Notes under the pieces: generated by a model
Database searches by the model: none
What the model was told of the DNA's origin: nothing
Seen by the model: the letters and a program-made list of their open reading frames with translations, nothing else
Shown: in pieces, positions 1 through 11,620 of the stretch
Layout: every line of letters starts with the position of its first letter
How positions within the stretch are numbered: the stretch's first letter is position 1
Translations under genes and position numbers: made by a program
Assembly (NCBI RefSeq): GCF_021155775.2
Contig: NC_060237.1
Coordinates: 12,177,832-12,241,831 of the forward strand
Direction of reading: 5' to 3'
Source of the DNA: Neodiprion pinetum
Lineage: Eukaryota; Arthropoda; Insecta; Hymenoptera; Diprionidae
Length of the DNA: 64,000 bases

Positions 1-1387
1 AATGGCAAAATTAGAATTAACGGAGATTTTGAATTGACGCTAAATCCTTGGCTTAAAATTGATAACCATCCGTTCCATACAATAGATGAAATTTTTACGA
101 CTTCACAACGTGGAGAATCCTATTCTGAGTTGGATTTGGTGCATTGCTACATGCAATTTGGAGTACAGAAAGATAACAGAGATTTGTTAACGATCGTAAC
201 GCATAAAGGGTTATTTCGGTATAAAAAACTTCCTGAAGGTGTATCGCTTGCGCCAACCAACGTGCAAAGAAAAATGGATGAATGTTTGAGAGGAATTGAT
301 GGTGTAATATCATACATTGATAATATTCACGTAACAGGGCGGACGCACGAAGAACATGTAAAAAACTTGGAAACGGTTTACGAACGGTTATTAGAAAATG
401 GGTTGGTATTAAATAAAGAGAAAAATGTAAATTGATGCAAAATAAAATTGAAGTATTAGGATTTGTAATAGATAAAAATGGCCTGCGTAAGGCTAAGTCA
501 AAGGTAGATGCAATGGTCAATGCACCAAGACCAAAAAACTTCAAAGAATTAGCTTCGTTTTTAGGTTTAATTAATTTTTATGCGAGATTTTTGGAAAAGA
601 GGTCAGATAATCTGAAACCTTTATATGATTGTGCAAACGCAAATGAATTCGTTTGGGATTTAAAATGTGACAAAGCATTTAAATGGGTAAAAGATGAATT
701 AATTTCGCCGCGCGTTTTGGCAAACTTCGATCAGAAAGAACAAGTAGTATTAGCTTGTCACGCGTCATCATACGGATTATCCGCGATTTTACCGCACAGA
801 TACAAAGACGGTTCGGAAAGGCCGATAGCGTACGCGTCGAAAAAGATTGACAAGCAAGAATTGAATCGTACAATATTAGATAAAGAGGCGATGGCAATTA
901 TTTTTGGGTTCAAACGTTTTTATAAATTCATTTTTGGTAGAGAAATAATTTTGAGAACCGGTAATAAACCCTTACAATTGATTCTGGGTCCGAGGATACC
1001 CTATACCGGTAATCGCAGATAGTAGGTTGCAACGATGGGCTTATTATTTATCTGGATTTAGATATAAAGTAGAATATATAAAATCAAAATTAAATGCCAA
1101 CTGTTATGCATTGTCTCGTCTTCCGGTAGATAATGATACTGAGTTAATAAATACTGATTTTTCAAATGTTTATTTTTTGGATGAGGGCATACGTTCTTTT
1201 AATAGTAAAACGTTAGCTGTAGAAAGTAAAAGGGACAGCACAGTACGTAATATCATAAAGTACACAATGACCGGCTGGCCAGAGGTGAAAGATATTACCG
1301 ATGACGGAAAAATGTATTACAGTAAAAGGCTTGAACTCACAGTTGACAAAGAATGTTTATTTTGGGGATTGCGAGCAGTAATACCGG
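1..1387 (+). pseudogene. pol: Ty3/Gypsy reverse transcriptase-RNase H remnant, 5' part outside window
   Basis: Frame 1 is open from the first base and reads as the middle of a Gypsy RT: a D-L-V-H-C-Y-M-Q palm motif, a G-L-F-R-Y-K fingers/palm segment and the active-site box Y-I-D-N at 313-324. The frame shifts near 432, and the rest of the RT thumb (ending in a G-L-I-N-F-Y-A-R-F connection) plus RNase H follow to about 1020. A second shift near 1000 moves into the 1027-1387 frame with R-L-Q-R-W and N-A-N-C-Y-A-L-S-R, the normal RNase H end. The second catalytic Asp of the RT box is Asn. The gene stops abruptly at 1387, where an insertion begins, and resumes at 2647. Dead copy; family assignment is firm, lineage within Gypsy is not. 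Confidence 0.9.
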
Positions 1388-2646
1388 TGTCACATCCTCG
1401 ATGCCCCCTGCCCCTACCCATTAGTTTTATTTTTGATTACCTTTCAATTTATCATTGAATACATTTATATTTTCTATTTTTTTTATTTGAGTCTCCGTAT
1501 ACATTGCCTGCATACGGCTCTCTTTATTACTTTTTACTACTTCCGGGAATGAACACCCTAAGCTATCAATAACCTTACTGTTTAGATAATTCTTCGAGAC
1601 AATCCTTACCCAAACAGACTTGTGTATACAAACTCCGTAAGAGGAACCAAATGACCTAACACGTGCAGCGGATAGATCCGTATGGGTCTATCTCAACTGT
1701 CTGTTTGGGCAGTATTGTCCCGAACATAAAAAAAGTATATCTTCATTACATACAAAACACAGCACGGAAATTCCTACCCGCACGTGTGGAAAAGGCGGGA
1801 TAGTTCATGATAAATTCTCATGCTACACCGTACCCGAAGGACGGGGGTAGTCTTGACAAATGAAAAGACTCAAAATTTTATCAGGACCTCCTGATTGGTC
1901 CAGCATCCCTTAAGGATACTAGTAACCAATCAGGAAGTAGTTTAGACAAAAGCACGCAAATCTTTTAAAGAGAGTCGTCAGAGAGTAGTCAGAGAGTGTC
2001 AGAGTCGTCAGATAGTCGTCATTTTCATTAGTCGTCATTTTGCAGTAGTCGTCAGAGAGTCGTCAGAGTAGTCAGTCGTCAAACAGTCGTCATTCATTTT
2101 CGTCATTCAGTCTTTAACAAGAAATCACTCTCTCAGTTTTAGATAATCCAATCACATCAAGCGCTAAGTGAATTCCGTATTCTTTTACTTAAATATAAAC
2201 TTTTTTCCACCATTATATATAACTAAAATTATTTTAACCATCTTCATAAACCTAAATTGAATAAACGAATAGTTGTGTGTTAAAACTTATATCATGAGTA
2301 AACCAATCAATTACCTTTGATGCATTCATTCAATTAATCCATCTAGAGTAATTACTTATCCTTTCTTTTGAAACCCTACAAGTGAAGTTACACAGTTTAC
2401 AAGATGATAAAAGCTAAATAATCAATCAATTAATACCGTATCCAGACCCCGCCGAGCACGCAGAGCCGCCCCACAGAGCCCGAATCAATAGTTAACAACA
2501 AAAGGTGAGTGACCATTTTTATATGAAAGCCAGTTCAATTAAGAGAGAAAACGGTGTCAAAATTCCAATAATTCATATCCAGGAAAATTAGTCTGAACTA
2601 AGCGTTATATTTATGGAGTGGTTTGGTCATCAGCCAACCCAGCCCA
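1388..2646. mobile_element. 1,259-bp TG...CA insertion inside the Gypsy pol (solo-LTR-like)
   Basis: The pol sequence breaks after 1387 and continues at 2647. The 9 bases TAATACCGG occur on both sides (1379-1387 and 2647-2655), so they look like a duplicated target. The inserted DNA starts TGTCACAT and ends CAGCCCA, which fits an LTR, and it has no long ORF. A 9-bp duplication is long for an LTR element (usually 4-6), so part of the match may be chance, or this may be another kind of element; the ends are not inverted repeats of each other. Confidence 0.6.
1975..2120. repeat. GTCGTCA/GTAGTCA-rich simple tandem stretch
   Basis: Within the insertion, short units based on GTCGTCA, GTAGTCA and GAGAGT recur irregularly over about 145 bases. 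It looks like an expanding simple repeat inside an LTR, not a CRISPR: units are about 7 bases and spacing is irregular. Confidence 0.7.
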
Positions 2647-3480
2647 TAATACCGGAGAAAATGCAAGACCAAGTTTTAAAAGAATTACACGCTTCGCATA
2701 TGGGCATTGTAAAAATCAAAATGCTTGCACGCTCATATGTCTGGTGGCCCGGTATTGACAAAGATATTGAGAATTTTATCAATAATTGTACAACATGTTT
2801 AATTGAACAAAAATAGCCGCCGCAATCACCATTAACTACATGGCCTTGGCCTGATCGCGTATGGAGCCGCATACATTGTGATTTCCTAGGACCATTCTAT
2901 GGAAACATGGACTTAGTTATAATTGACGCACGCTCAAAATGGCCCGAAGTTATAAATTTTCAGAAAAATACCAAAGTGTATAAGTTAATTAAAAAGTTTG
3001 ATTAGTTATTTTCACGGTTCGGGTTGCCTGAAATAGTAGTAACGGACGGAGGTCCACAGTTTCGAGCCATTGAATTTATAGATTATTTAAAGAAAAAGGG
3101 AGCGCGGTACGTTTTGTCAACACCTTATCACCCAGCGTCTTACTGTGAAGCTGAAAACTTTGTGGACACCTTCAAAAATACGATTACAAAAATTGTACAA
3201 GGGGGGAAGACGCTCGAAACCGCGATTAACACATTTTTAGGTGATTACCGCAACGTTGAACATTGTACTATGGGAAAGTTTCCGGAACAGTTAATGTACA
3301 ACCGTAGCATGCGTACGCAATTTGATCTGTTGAAACCGCCTGTATCCACAACAGTTAAACAGAGACAGTGAGCACGAATTGTAGCAAAAGCAGGGAAGCG
3401 TCAGAATAATGTTGACGTAGGTGATGCTGTCTTGATAATTTTGGTGTTAGAGGAGAAAAACGCCTTGCAGGAGAAGTTGA
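2647..3480 (+). pseudogene. int: Ty3/Gypsy integrase remnant (continuation of the split pol)
   Basis: Starts in frame with I-P-E-K at the insertion junction. The zinc-binding N-terminal domain is visible as H...H (E-L-H-A-S-H) and C-T-T-C near 2690-2800. The catalytic core gives D in H-C-D-F-L-G-P-F (about 2878), D in V-T-D-G-G-P-Q (about 3046) and E in Y-C-E-A-E-N (about 3150), so the DDE triad is readable. In-frame stops sit at 2814-2816 (TAG), at 3003-3005 (TAG) and at 3369-3371 (TGA); the C-terminal part fades after about 3480. Same element as the RT at 1-1387; inactive. Confidence 0.88.
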
Positions 3481-4029
3481 AAAAAGGTTAGGTCGATCGA
3501 CATACTTAGTGCGCGATTGCAATAATGCGTTGCAAAAACGTCATCTCGATCAGCTTGTAAGACGTCTGGATCAAAATAAACCGGTAAGGCGTTTCCCGCG
3601 ACTAAAGAAGATTTAAAAAAAGCGGAAAGTTGAGGTATACGAGTATGTGACGAGTATGCATGTGTGTAAGTGTAGTTCAAAGGTGAGACCACAGCGCTCG
3701 CACACCGGTAGCTCGGGAAAACACTCGGTCTACAGACTCGGCGCGTGTCGGTCACGTGCGACAACTGTAATAAGTATTGTTCTGTAGTTCAGTACCATCC
3801 AATGTAGTAATGAATAAATATTGTTTATAGTTGACAGTTCAACCAAGTGTTTTATTTGTTGTGTGCAAATACACCACATATTGAATAATGTAAAGAAACT
3901 TAAATTTTAGCAATTTCTCTTTTTTTCCAAATAGTTCTTGAAAGGCCGCAATTTTGTACATAAGTTTCATTAGTGACCAGCCTGTGTGAGATAATTTATG
4001 AATTATAGTGTTATTTAATTCTAATATCA
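3481..4029. other. No gene; decayed 3' end of the Gypsy element and AT-rich flank
   Basis: After the integrase the sequence has no sustained frame. A polyadenylation-like AATAAA lies near 3812. No matching LTR pair for this element is visible in the window. Confidence 0.5.
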
Positions 4030-4863
4030 AATTTTATTGATTATATGATGTAAAAATTGATACATCAAGAATGATTTATTTGATGGAATATGTTCTTGGA
4101 TTTCGAAGTATTTCAGTCCGTTTTTTTTTCAACCGCCTTGTGTTCTGATGTTCTTGCTGTATACATATTTGATCCTGTTTCATTTTTCCAAGCGTGAGTC
4201 TTATGTACTCCTTTACTGCTTTTTACGTGTTTCCACTTTGCTATTTTCTTCTCACTAAATAATTCTAGTTTGTCTGCAGTGATCAGAAGGAGTTTGATTG
4301 CTGACGTGTATTTTCTTACTGCCTCAACAAACGAAGAAGCGTTTCGGATGGATCTAATTGGTTGTTTCAAAAGATTGTGCTATGTTACATAATGCATACC
4401 AGCCTACTTATCCCATCTCAAGCTCTTTTCCATGGCCTGTAGTAGTAGATATCTATTTTCTGCGGTGGTGAAGTAATTTTGAAAATCGGTTCCAATACAC
4501 AGAATTGAAAAAATCTAATGTTTTGCACCAACTAACCGAATCTATCTGAAACACTTCTTCGTTTGTTGAGACAGTAAAAAAATACACTTCAGCATTCAAA
4601 CTTTTTTTGATCACTGCAGGCGAACTAGAATTGTTTCGTGAAAAAAAAAAATAGCGGAGTGGAAACACGTGAAAAGTATTAAAAGAGTGCAGAAAACTCA
4701 TGCTTGGAAAAATGAAACTGGATCAAATATCTATACATAGCAAAAACATCAAAACACCGACTGGTTAAAATAAAAAATAGACCGAAATATTTTGAAATCC
4801 TAACAAATATTCTATCAAATAAGCCAGTCTTGATGTACCAAATTAGTCATCATATAATTCTGA
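4030..4863. repeat. Diverged inverted repeat (hairpin), arms about 340 bp
   Basis: The reverse complement of about 4030-4372 aligns with about 4521-4863. Shared landmarks include a CTTCTTCGTTTGTTGA block, ATCACTGCAG, GGAAACACGT, CATGCTTGGAAAAATGAAAC-like text and ATCATATAAT. By eye identity is roughly 80-85% with small indels, and about 150 bases separate the arms. The ORFs in either arm look like shadows of each other rather than genes. Probably a fold-back or MITE-type element. Confidence 0.75.
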
Positions 4864-4909
4864 AAATTTGGAGTACAGGATGTTAGCCCTGCATTTGAAA
4901 AATTTTTGA

Positions 4910-5660
4910 ATTTCAAGAGCTGCTCTGGTTTGCTCGGAGGTTGCTGTACATTGCTCTAGAATAGTATGTCTGTGTTAATAAGGTGTTAAATGACCATGCG
5001 TGAAGCGCTTGGGTTCATACATACAACTGAAAAAAGAAATGAGCGCCTGGTAGTTCACGCCGTGGAAGTTATTCTAGTCAGCGCCTTGGGTCACCTGACC
5101 CTTGACAACAAGGCGCAAGTTCCAAACACTTCGCCATTTCAACAGTCTGCAAACTTCAAATCGAAAAAAACAGAACTGAAAATACCATTTTTTACACCAG
5201 TCACCCTTTTTTGCGAAAGTAAATTTTTCCCGGCTGTTCTGAGTTGCTCTAGTTCTTCCGAGTATTGCTCCAGAATAAGAACGCTGTGCAATGATTAACG
5301 TTTAAACGTAAACCAAAATGTCATGGGGGAGCTTCGCCATCCATTTTTTTAGGTAAAAATTTTTAAACCAACTTTTTGATATTATAAAACACGTTCTTAA
5401 GAAAAATAATCAAGTGATCGGGGAATCATGTTCAAAGTTTGCGAATTTTGAGGGTTGCTCTGGTTTGCTTTTAGGTTGCTTTACATTGCTTCAGAAAAGT
5501 ATGTCTGCAAACTCAAAATCGGAAAAACAGAAATGGGAATAAAAACCTTTTTCACACCAGCCCCCCTTTGTTAAAAGATTGAACTCCTCGCAATTGCTCT
5601 GATTTCTTCTAGCCGTTCCGAGCATTGCTCCAGAAAAACACAATTATACAACGTAAAAAC
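4910..5660. repeat. Diverged direct duplication, two units about 540 bp apart
   Basis: The block at 4917-5285 (GGTTGCTCTGGTTTGCT..., TCTGCAAACT, CACACCAG-like text, ending at TTGCTCCAGAA) recurs at 5453-5625 in the same order and orientation. The second unit is shortened. No coding content is convincing. Confidence 0.65.
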
Positions 5661-8600
5661 GTTAAATATAAATTACAGACTATCGAAGAGTAAAAAAATA
5701 ATACAAAAAAATATAGCAGTTGAGGAAAATATGTATTGAAAAGGGGGGGGGGCATGCGTGTAGTCTTCCCTGTACCACGTGCCTTCTATACGTATAATAG
5801 ATTGTAACCAATATTATTAATTTTGTGTGTGGTTAAAGAATAAGTGAGATGAGATTGGTTACCCTACGGCGCAGTTACTAACCTGAATAATTAGATATTG
5901 AGAGATAATAAAAGAGAAAGATATGATTGTTGGGCGCCAGACGCACATGCGTCAGAAAATAGATAATTAGAGAAAAAAATATAGATAAAGACAAGATCAG
6001 ATTCTACGACGGTTTTGCACAGCTTGCTCAGTATAGACAAGATGATGGTAGAGGGGAGGGGTTAAATCCAATAGATAAAATAAGAAACAGGTGAAGCAAA
6101 AATAGTGTCGAATATATTGGCTAAGAAGCGATAAATCTTAATAACAAGCAAGCAACTGAAGAGATTGAGATACAATTAAGATAGGTGAGATAATTAATTT
6201 ACAGCCAGAGAAAAGTTAAGCGAGAGATTTAACAAATAACAGAACGTTTTCAGGATAAACGAGAGATATGCGTAGGCTCGCGATACTATGATTCGAGGTA
6301 ATAATTAACACGGTTTTATAATGAATAGGCAGAACAAAAAAAGATATACGGTACTTAAATTAAGCATTGATCAAGTAAACCATAAAATATGAGAAGCGAT
6401 TATAAGAAACATGCGAAATACAAAAATTGTAACAGTTATCACATTACCACAATTATCAGAGATATAACAGAGGCAGGGAATTATTAATTACGAGGTAAAT
6501 TCAAGGAAACAGGTCAAGTAGAGAATTATTATAAAATATAGACAGTAACAGATAATACGTAGTCTCTAGTTTGCAATACGTGCGAGAAGAAAGAAAGATA
6601 ATAGTCGGTACGGTAAAAGATAATTTCGGGATTAAGACAAATGATATTCAAGAGAATTAATACGCAACATACAACAAACCAAAGAGACTACGGACAACTA
6701 CGATCAGCGGTATTAGCGAAGAAAACAATGAAAAAGATGTTATTCGATACGGCGCAATACTCCAAAGTCAAAAGAATGACGAGCGGGACCGCGCGGCGAT
6801 GTAAGATCACTCACGCGGTACACTCACTAAGATAAATTGATCAAAGATAAGAGGTAAAGAAACAGTTATGAATTAATCAGAAAAAGTATAACGAAATAGT
6901 AATGCTCAATAGCTAAGATGAGAATTGACAATTTGACAGAACACGCTGCTATACAGCGATATTGGATATTTAGGTATTCTAGAAGAGAGAGATGATAAAA
7001 TAACACTAACAATGCGTAAGTAAGAGTCAACTAGTCGCGAAGTTACTTGCAATAAGAAATAGAAAGGGACAAGATAAGGAATTAAGAAATAGTAGAGAAT
7101 AAGGTACGAGCCCAGGTGGCTCACGCAGACCAACTGCAAGATAGAGAGAGAGAGAGAGAGATAAAGATACGATATGTTGCAAGTAATTTCGTGGCTTCAC
7201 AAAATAGAAAAGAAACCTCACTTACGTGAAAAGAAGATATAACGGGTACTAGAGAACGCGATGCGATAGCGATAGAAACTTTTGATAGTGATAGCGAAGA
7301 CACATTTGGCTTAGGTGAAAACTGAATGTAGAGTGTCGAGACGAGCGATGATCCTGATTTTCGTCGTGCGGCTGTCACGTGATTCTTCCTCAAATTTGCG
7401 TTATTCTAATTGGGCCAGCAGGTCGCGTAGGTCTGGTTTACAGGTAGGCGGCGATAATCCCTCGCCGCTTGTTTTTCTTCTTCCTCACTGACTGGTATTG
7501 AGATATCGGGATGTCGGAAGGTGGTCGGAGATGTTTACCCTCAGCTGTGCTGTATCGTTGGTGAGAGGGGAGGCCGTACCGCTCATGTGTTGCGATATTG
7601 AGGTGTGCGATAATATTGCGTCACCGATCTCTGGGACTTGCGACCGATTGTACTTCACTCCTTGCTTTACTGGTGTTGGTATGAATGTTTTTCGAGCATC
7701 GAGAGTTTGCTGATGTGAACGCGCGCACGCGCTGATGTGAATGGGCGTTCGTGCAACATCGGAACCGTTCGTGAGAAGCGAAGTGTCCGCGTGAAGGCAC
7801 ACGGTCGACGTGTTAGTGTCGCTCTGATCGCTTATACAAAAACAAGTCTCTGTACTCTTAAACGAAATAAAAGCGTGTTATGCAGCCATCTTGTTCAATA
7901 AATAAAACCGACTATTTTATTATCCTCCAATCCATCCCTCAAACAAATTTGCACAACCAAACAGGCTATTAATTCAACAACTGGTACTCCCCGTTGTAGC
8001 TATTTCGTTGGCGCTGCATCCCGGCCCTCGCTCATCGGAGCCCTCATGCCGGAACGATCTGGTGGTGATGGCCCTCGACCCGGATCTCCACACTATATCC
8101 ACCAGATCCTCGTGGTCAGCATAGTCTAGCCTATTCTATGCCACAGCCCTACGATAGGACGGTTCATTAAGAGAAAACCGTCCTCTATTTGATAGACAAC
8201 GACTTAGTAGATGTCGTGGTCAGTTCAGCTCCAGGCTGATAAGTATCGTCGAAGGGAGGCTTTGTTGTGTTTTTGACGCACAGTCCTGTACGCCGTCTGG
8301 CGATGCATCCGAGCGGTAGAAGCATTGATTCGTGGTTCGGCTCCTGGCCGATAAGTCTTAAATAGTTGGAGGTACTGTTTGTGCATCACGCACGACCCTG
8401 TTCACAACTTAGATAGACATCCATCGGGAGTGGTTTCAGCGGTATTCGTTCGTCTGTAGTCGGTGGTGGTCGGTGTTGAGCTGGTACGTGACCCCTGTCA
8501 GGCAGTGTCCTGGTATCTTGAAGCGGAAGTCTCGTAGATGGTTCTCGTAGAGTGTTGCAAAATTAGAAAATAGAATAGAATTAGCTTAATAAAGAGAGTT

Positions 8601-9034
8601 TCACTTAAAGATAACTAGTCGTTCGTTTTGGAGTATTGGCCTCAGACGTGCTTTCGTCACTTTTAGCGATATTCCGTACGTAAGGAAGTGCGATAATTAA
8701 GCCATGTGACGGGGTACGAAATACCACGTCACAAGATATAGAATTTTTTAAATGCTATCTCGCGATACATTATATGTATTATGTTTTGAACTTATTTCTC
8801 ACAAACTTGTAAGAATCTGGACGTCACATGTATATGTTCACACATATACGTGTGGTGTAGATCATCGTGAGGCTGCAAGGATGGTCAGTCGGTCAGTATC
8901 TGTATAGTCATTCACTGTATCAACATCAATCATCAATGTAACAACTTGAATTAACACATAAGCACCGAGACAGAATTTTGATTATTTATTTATTTGTTTT
9001 GGTGATCCTTTCGAACCCTGTTGGGAAAGTTTAC
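5661..9034. other. No gene; low-complexity and decayed repeat DNA
   Basis: This stretch has no frame with protein-like content. It holds a run of 10 G at 5743-5752 after an A-rich stretch (it could be a polypurine tract of an old LTR element, unproven), a (GA)n microsatellite at about 7143-7162, AATAAA signals near 7870-7910 and an imperfect duplication around 8215-8300/8330-8405 sharing a CTGATAAGT/CCGATAAGT core. Part of 8000-9035 may be the 5' leader of the minus-strand LTR element whose primer site is at 9036. Confidence 0.5.
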
Positions 9035-9035
9035 A

Positions 9036-9050
9036 ACAATTCTGACACCA
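9036..9050 (-). other. Candidate primer binding site of the minus-strand LTR element
   Basis: Directly outside the LTR edge at 9051, the minus strand reads TGGTGTCAGAATTGT. TGG immediately after an LTR ending in CA is the usual start of a tRNA primer site. The matching tRNA was not identified. Confidence 0.5.
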
Positions 9051-10302
9051 TGTGACGTGGATTTTTCCCGCTTCTTGGTCACTCGGAGAAAATGACCGAG
9101 AACTCACCGCGTGCACAATAAATCGCCGTCCGCGAGGTATCTTGGACCTAAAAGAATATCGCGAAATTTGTTGGGCGCCTGGCGTGATCACACGCGTCGA
9201 AATTGGTAATGCGATATACCGCGACCATTTACTCGGCAGCTCAGTACCGCGGAGAGGGAAGGGGTAATTTTTGCGTGGAGAGAGATACGAGACACATACG
9301 CCAATTGACACGTTATGTTACAAGGCACTTATAAAATCGACAAATATATTTTCTTCGAATGATAATACTAACAACAAAAGAAATACACACAAAAAAAATA
9401 CTTATTCAAACGTCGCTCACTGCAACTCAAAATACCACGAGAAAGTATAATTCGTAATTCGCTATTCGCGACTCACACTCAACTACTTAGATGAAACAAA
9501 CAAAAGAAACGAAAATAACATAACAGAAAAGAAGAAAGAAGATTAAATGACTAAATTGGGATGAACCCTCATTTATACGGGCGCTAATCGCCACTTAACG
9601 GCCTAACAATAATTAAAAAAAAAACACAACAAGGGAGGTGACTCTACGCACTAACCGCGACCGTCCTCTACTATTCACGGCGCTAATCACCACGTAACAA
9701 TAAACCGCTAGACAAAAACTTAACCGAAATCATAACCGACGCGCTAACCGCGATCATTAATAAATCTATAAAATTCCTTATGCATACGTGCGCTAATCCC
9801 CACTTTACTGATGAACAGTAATTTATGAACTAAACCAAAAGAACGTGACTCGACGCGCTAATCGCGACCAAATTAATAATTCTAGGAAGCTTTTCTTTTC
9901 GTGCTTGCTTATAGCGTATTATTACGCATCCGAGCTCTAGTCGTAGTCGCTATTTTCAAAAAAAGAAAGGTTTGCAAACCGTCCCGCGAACCTGAGCGTC
10001 TACGCAGGATGATACGCGACCTACACGAGAGGTGACACTTTTTCACCGACGCAGACCCGACGAGACCCTGTGCAGCGGAATTTGGCTACATTCAATTTCA
10101 AACCAAAATTGGCTCCAAGCACAACCGTGACTTTAAACGAGACTCTACAGGAACCGGATTAACTCTACGCGTTATCGCGAAACTCAGGCTACGGTCACCA
10201 ACAAGGAGATTGGCAAACGAATTTCGAGTACTATAACTCAACTAGGGCTTGACCAACCGCGTGCCGGTGCGCCGATCTACTTGCACTCGAAATACGTCCG
10301 CA
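9051..10302 (-). mobile_element. Long terminal repeat, minus orientation, first part (split by the Polinton)
   Basis: The minus strand ends here with ...CGTCACA, the same terminus as the inverted copy at 53,211-55,221. Homology to that copy is clear at 9051-9290 versus 55,221-54,990, and again near 10,150-10,240 versus 54,200-54,090 (shared CTCAGG-TACGGTCACCAA and AATTTCGAGTAC). Between 9581 and 9868 a GCGCTAAYCSCSAC motif recurs six times at uneven spacing. The LTR is cut at 10,302 by the Polinton and resumes at 23,067. Confidence 0.75.
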
Positions 10303-11125
10303 AGTAGTATAGCAAGGCGGGTTCTAAGTACAAACACCTTCTTTACCGACCGAGCCGCTCCGCGCAGCCCGCCGAGCCGCTCCGCGCAGCTCAGACTCAA
10401 ACCCTTTTCCGCTCCGCACTCCCCAGACGCAAACCCTTTTCCGCGATGACGTCACAGTCTGCCGTACCGAAGGTCAAAGTCTGTAGTGCTCGCCTGCCGG
10501 CGGTAAAGGGCGCAGCGGGGGGCGAGAACTTTTTTACCGTCCCGCATTATTTTCCCACGATAGGACTGCTGATGTGTAACATCAACCACCCCACATTCCT
10601 TTCCCACGTTATCAACCACGCGACATTCCAAAATTAATAGTTCCGAGAATTGTTTGTCTCAAATTCAACGTCGCCGCGTCGCACCGAAATCCTTTGACCT
10701 CATGCCGCTCACCGTCGGACGGTTCCGAGTATTGTTTTCGTCGGACGATTCCGAGAATTGTTTGTCTCAAATTCAACGTCGCACCGAAATCCTTTGACCG
10801 CATGCCGCTTGCCGTCAAGTCGAAACTTGTCGAACGCATTGTTTTGTCTAAAATCCTTTGACCGCATGCCGCTCGCCGTCGAGTCGAAACACGTCGGACG
10901 ATTCCGAGTATTGTTTTTGTCGGACGATTCCGAGAATTGTTTGTCTCAAATTCAACGTCGCACCGAAATCCTTTGACCGCATGCCGCACACCGTCGGACG
11001 ATTCCGAGAATTGTTTTTCACTTACTCGGATGTCGGTTTGATATCCAAAGTCAACCGATAGCCGCGGTACATTCAAAGCCATGGATCTGCGGTGTTGGGT
11101 GACTATCGCTCTAGGAATGCAAAAC
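10303..11125 (+). repeat. Polinton left terminal inverted repeat with internal tandem units
   Basis: The reverse complement matches 22,173-23,060. Inside, a unit containing CCGAAATCCTTTGACCGCAT and CGTCGGACGATTCCGAG recurs four or more times (about 10,631-11,035). A 19-bp GC-rich unit, GCCGAGCCGCTCCGCGCAG, is doubled at about 10,347-10,386 but single in the right arm. The ORFs running through this arm are repeat translations, not genes. Confidence 0.93.
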
Positions 11126-11335
11126 ATAACTCGGTTTGAGTACAGCTCGGTCAAGGATGGTGAGCAGAGTCGAATCTTACATAAGCTTTGTATTGAAAAA
11201 AATTCTCTCTGAAGAGCTGAGGTGAAGGTGAAGGTGTAAAATTATTTCATGAATATTCTTTAAAAAAGACAGTTTTATTGAGTACAAATTTTAGAGTACG
11301 GTTGATGATTACTTCACAACGATAGTATAATAATT

Positions 11336-11620
11336 CTATTCAACAGTAACATAACCAGGGTGATATATTCGCCAAGAATGCGGGACCGTTCTTGTAGACG
11401 CTTCTGCGCAGTAACACAAATCGTACACGTCAAAATCGCGTTCTAACCAAGAATTTTGGCTTTTGTATTTGACGTCCAGTAAATCCCATTCGTAAGGTGG
11501 CCTGAAGAAAAACACTAATAGAGATGCTTCCGAGTAGATTGAAATTATAGCCAATTCTTTCAATGTGAAGGTATTGTTGAAAGGTCTACGAAAACCTTGT
11601 ATGTCAGCGATAAGCTCCAT
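11336..11620 (-). CDS. Small Polinton ORF of unknown function (94 aa)
   Basis: Counting from the ATG at 11,618-11,620, the protein begins M-E-L-I-A-D-I-Q-G-F and contains K-E-L-A-I. I have an impression of related arthropod transposon proteins that start this way, but I cannot name the family and make no functional claim. It overlaps the 3' end of the capsid gene by 17 bases in another frame, as expected for tightly packed Polinton genes, and it is the last gene before the left repeat. It may be a truncated version of a longer protein, because it is short and its C-terminus has no recognisable end. Confidence 0.45.
   Translation of the reverse strand: MELIADIQGFRRPFNNTFTLKELAIISIYSEASLLVFFFRPPYEWDLLDVKYKSQNSWLERDFDVYDLCYCAEASTRTVPHSWRIYHPGYVTVE

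Noticed and set aside
8982..9311. ORFs at 8,982-9,311 and 55,002-55,220 that look alike
   Set aside because: The similarity comes from the shared LTR sequence; frames are not conserved over their length.
10612..11154. 180-codon minus-strand ORF in the Polinton arm, with mirror ORFs at 22,237-22,686
   Set aside because: It translates the tandem units of the inverted repeat and is repeated in several frames.
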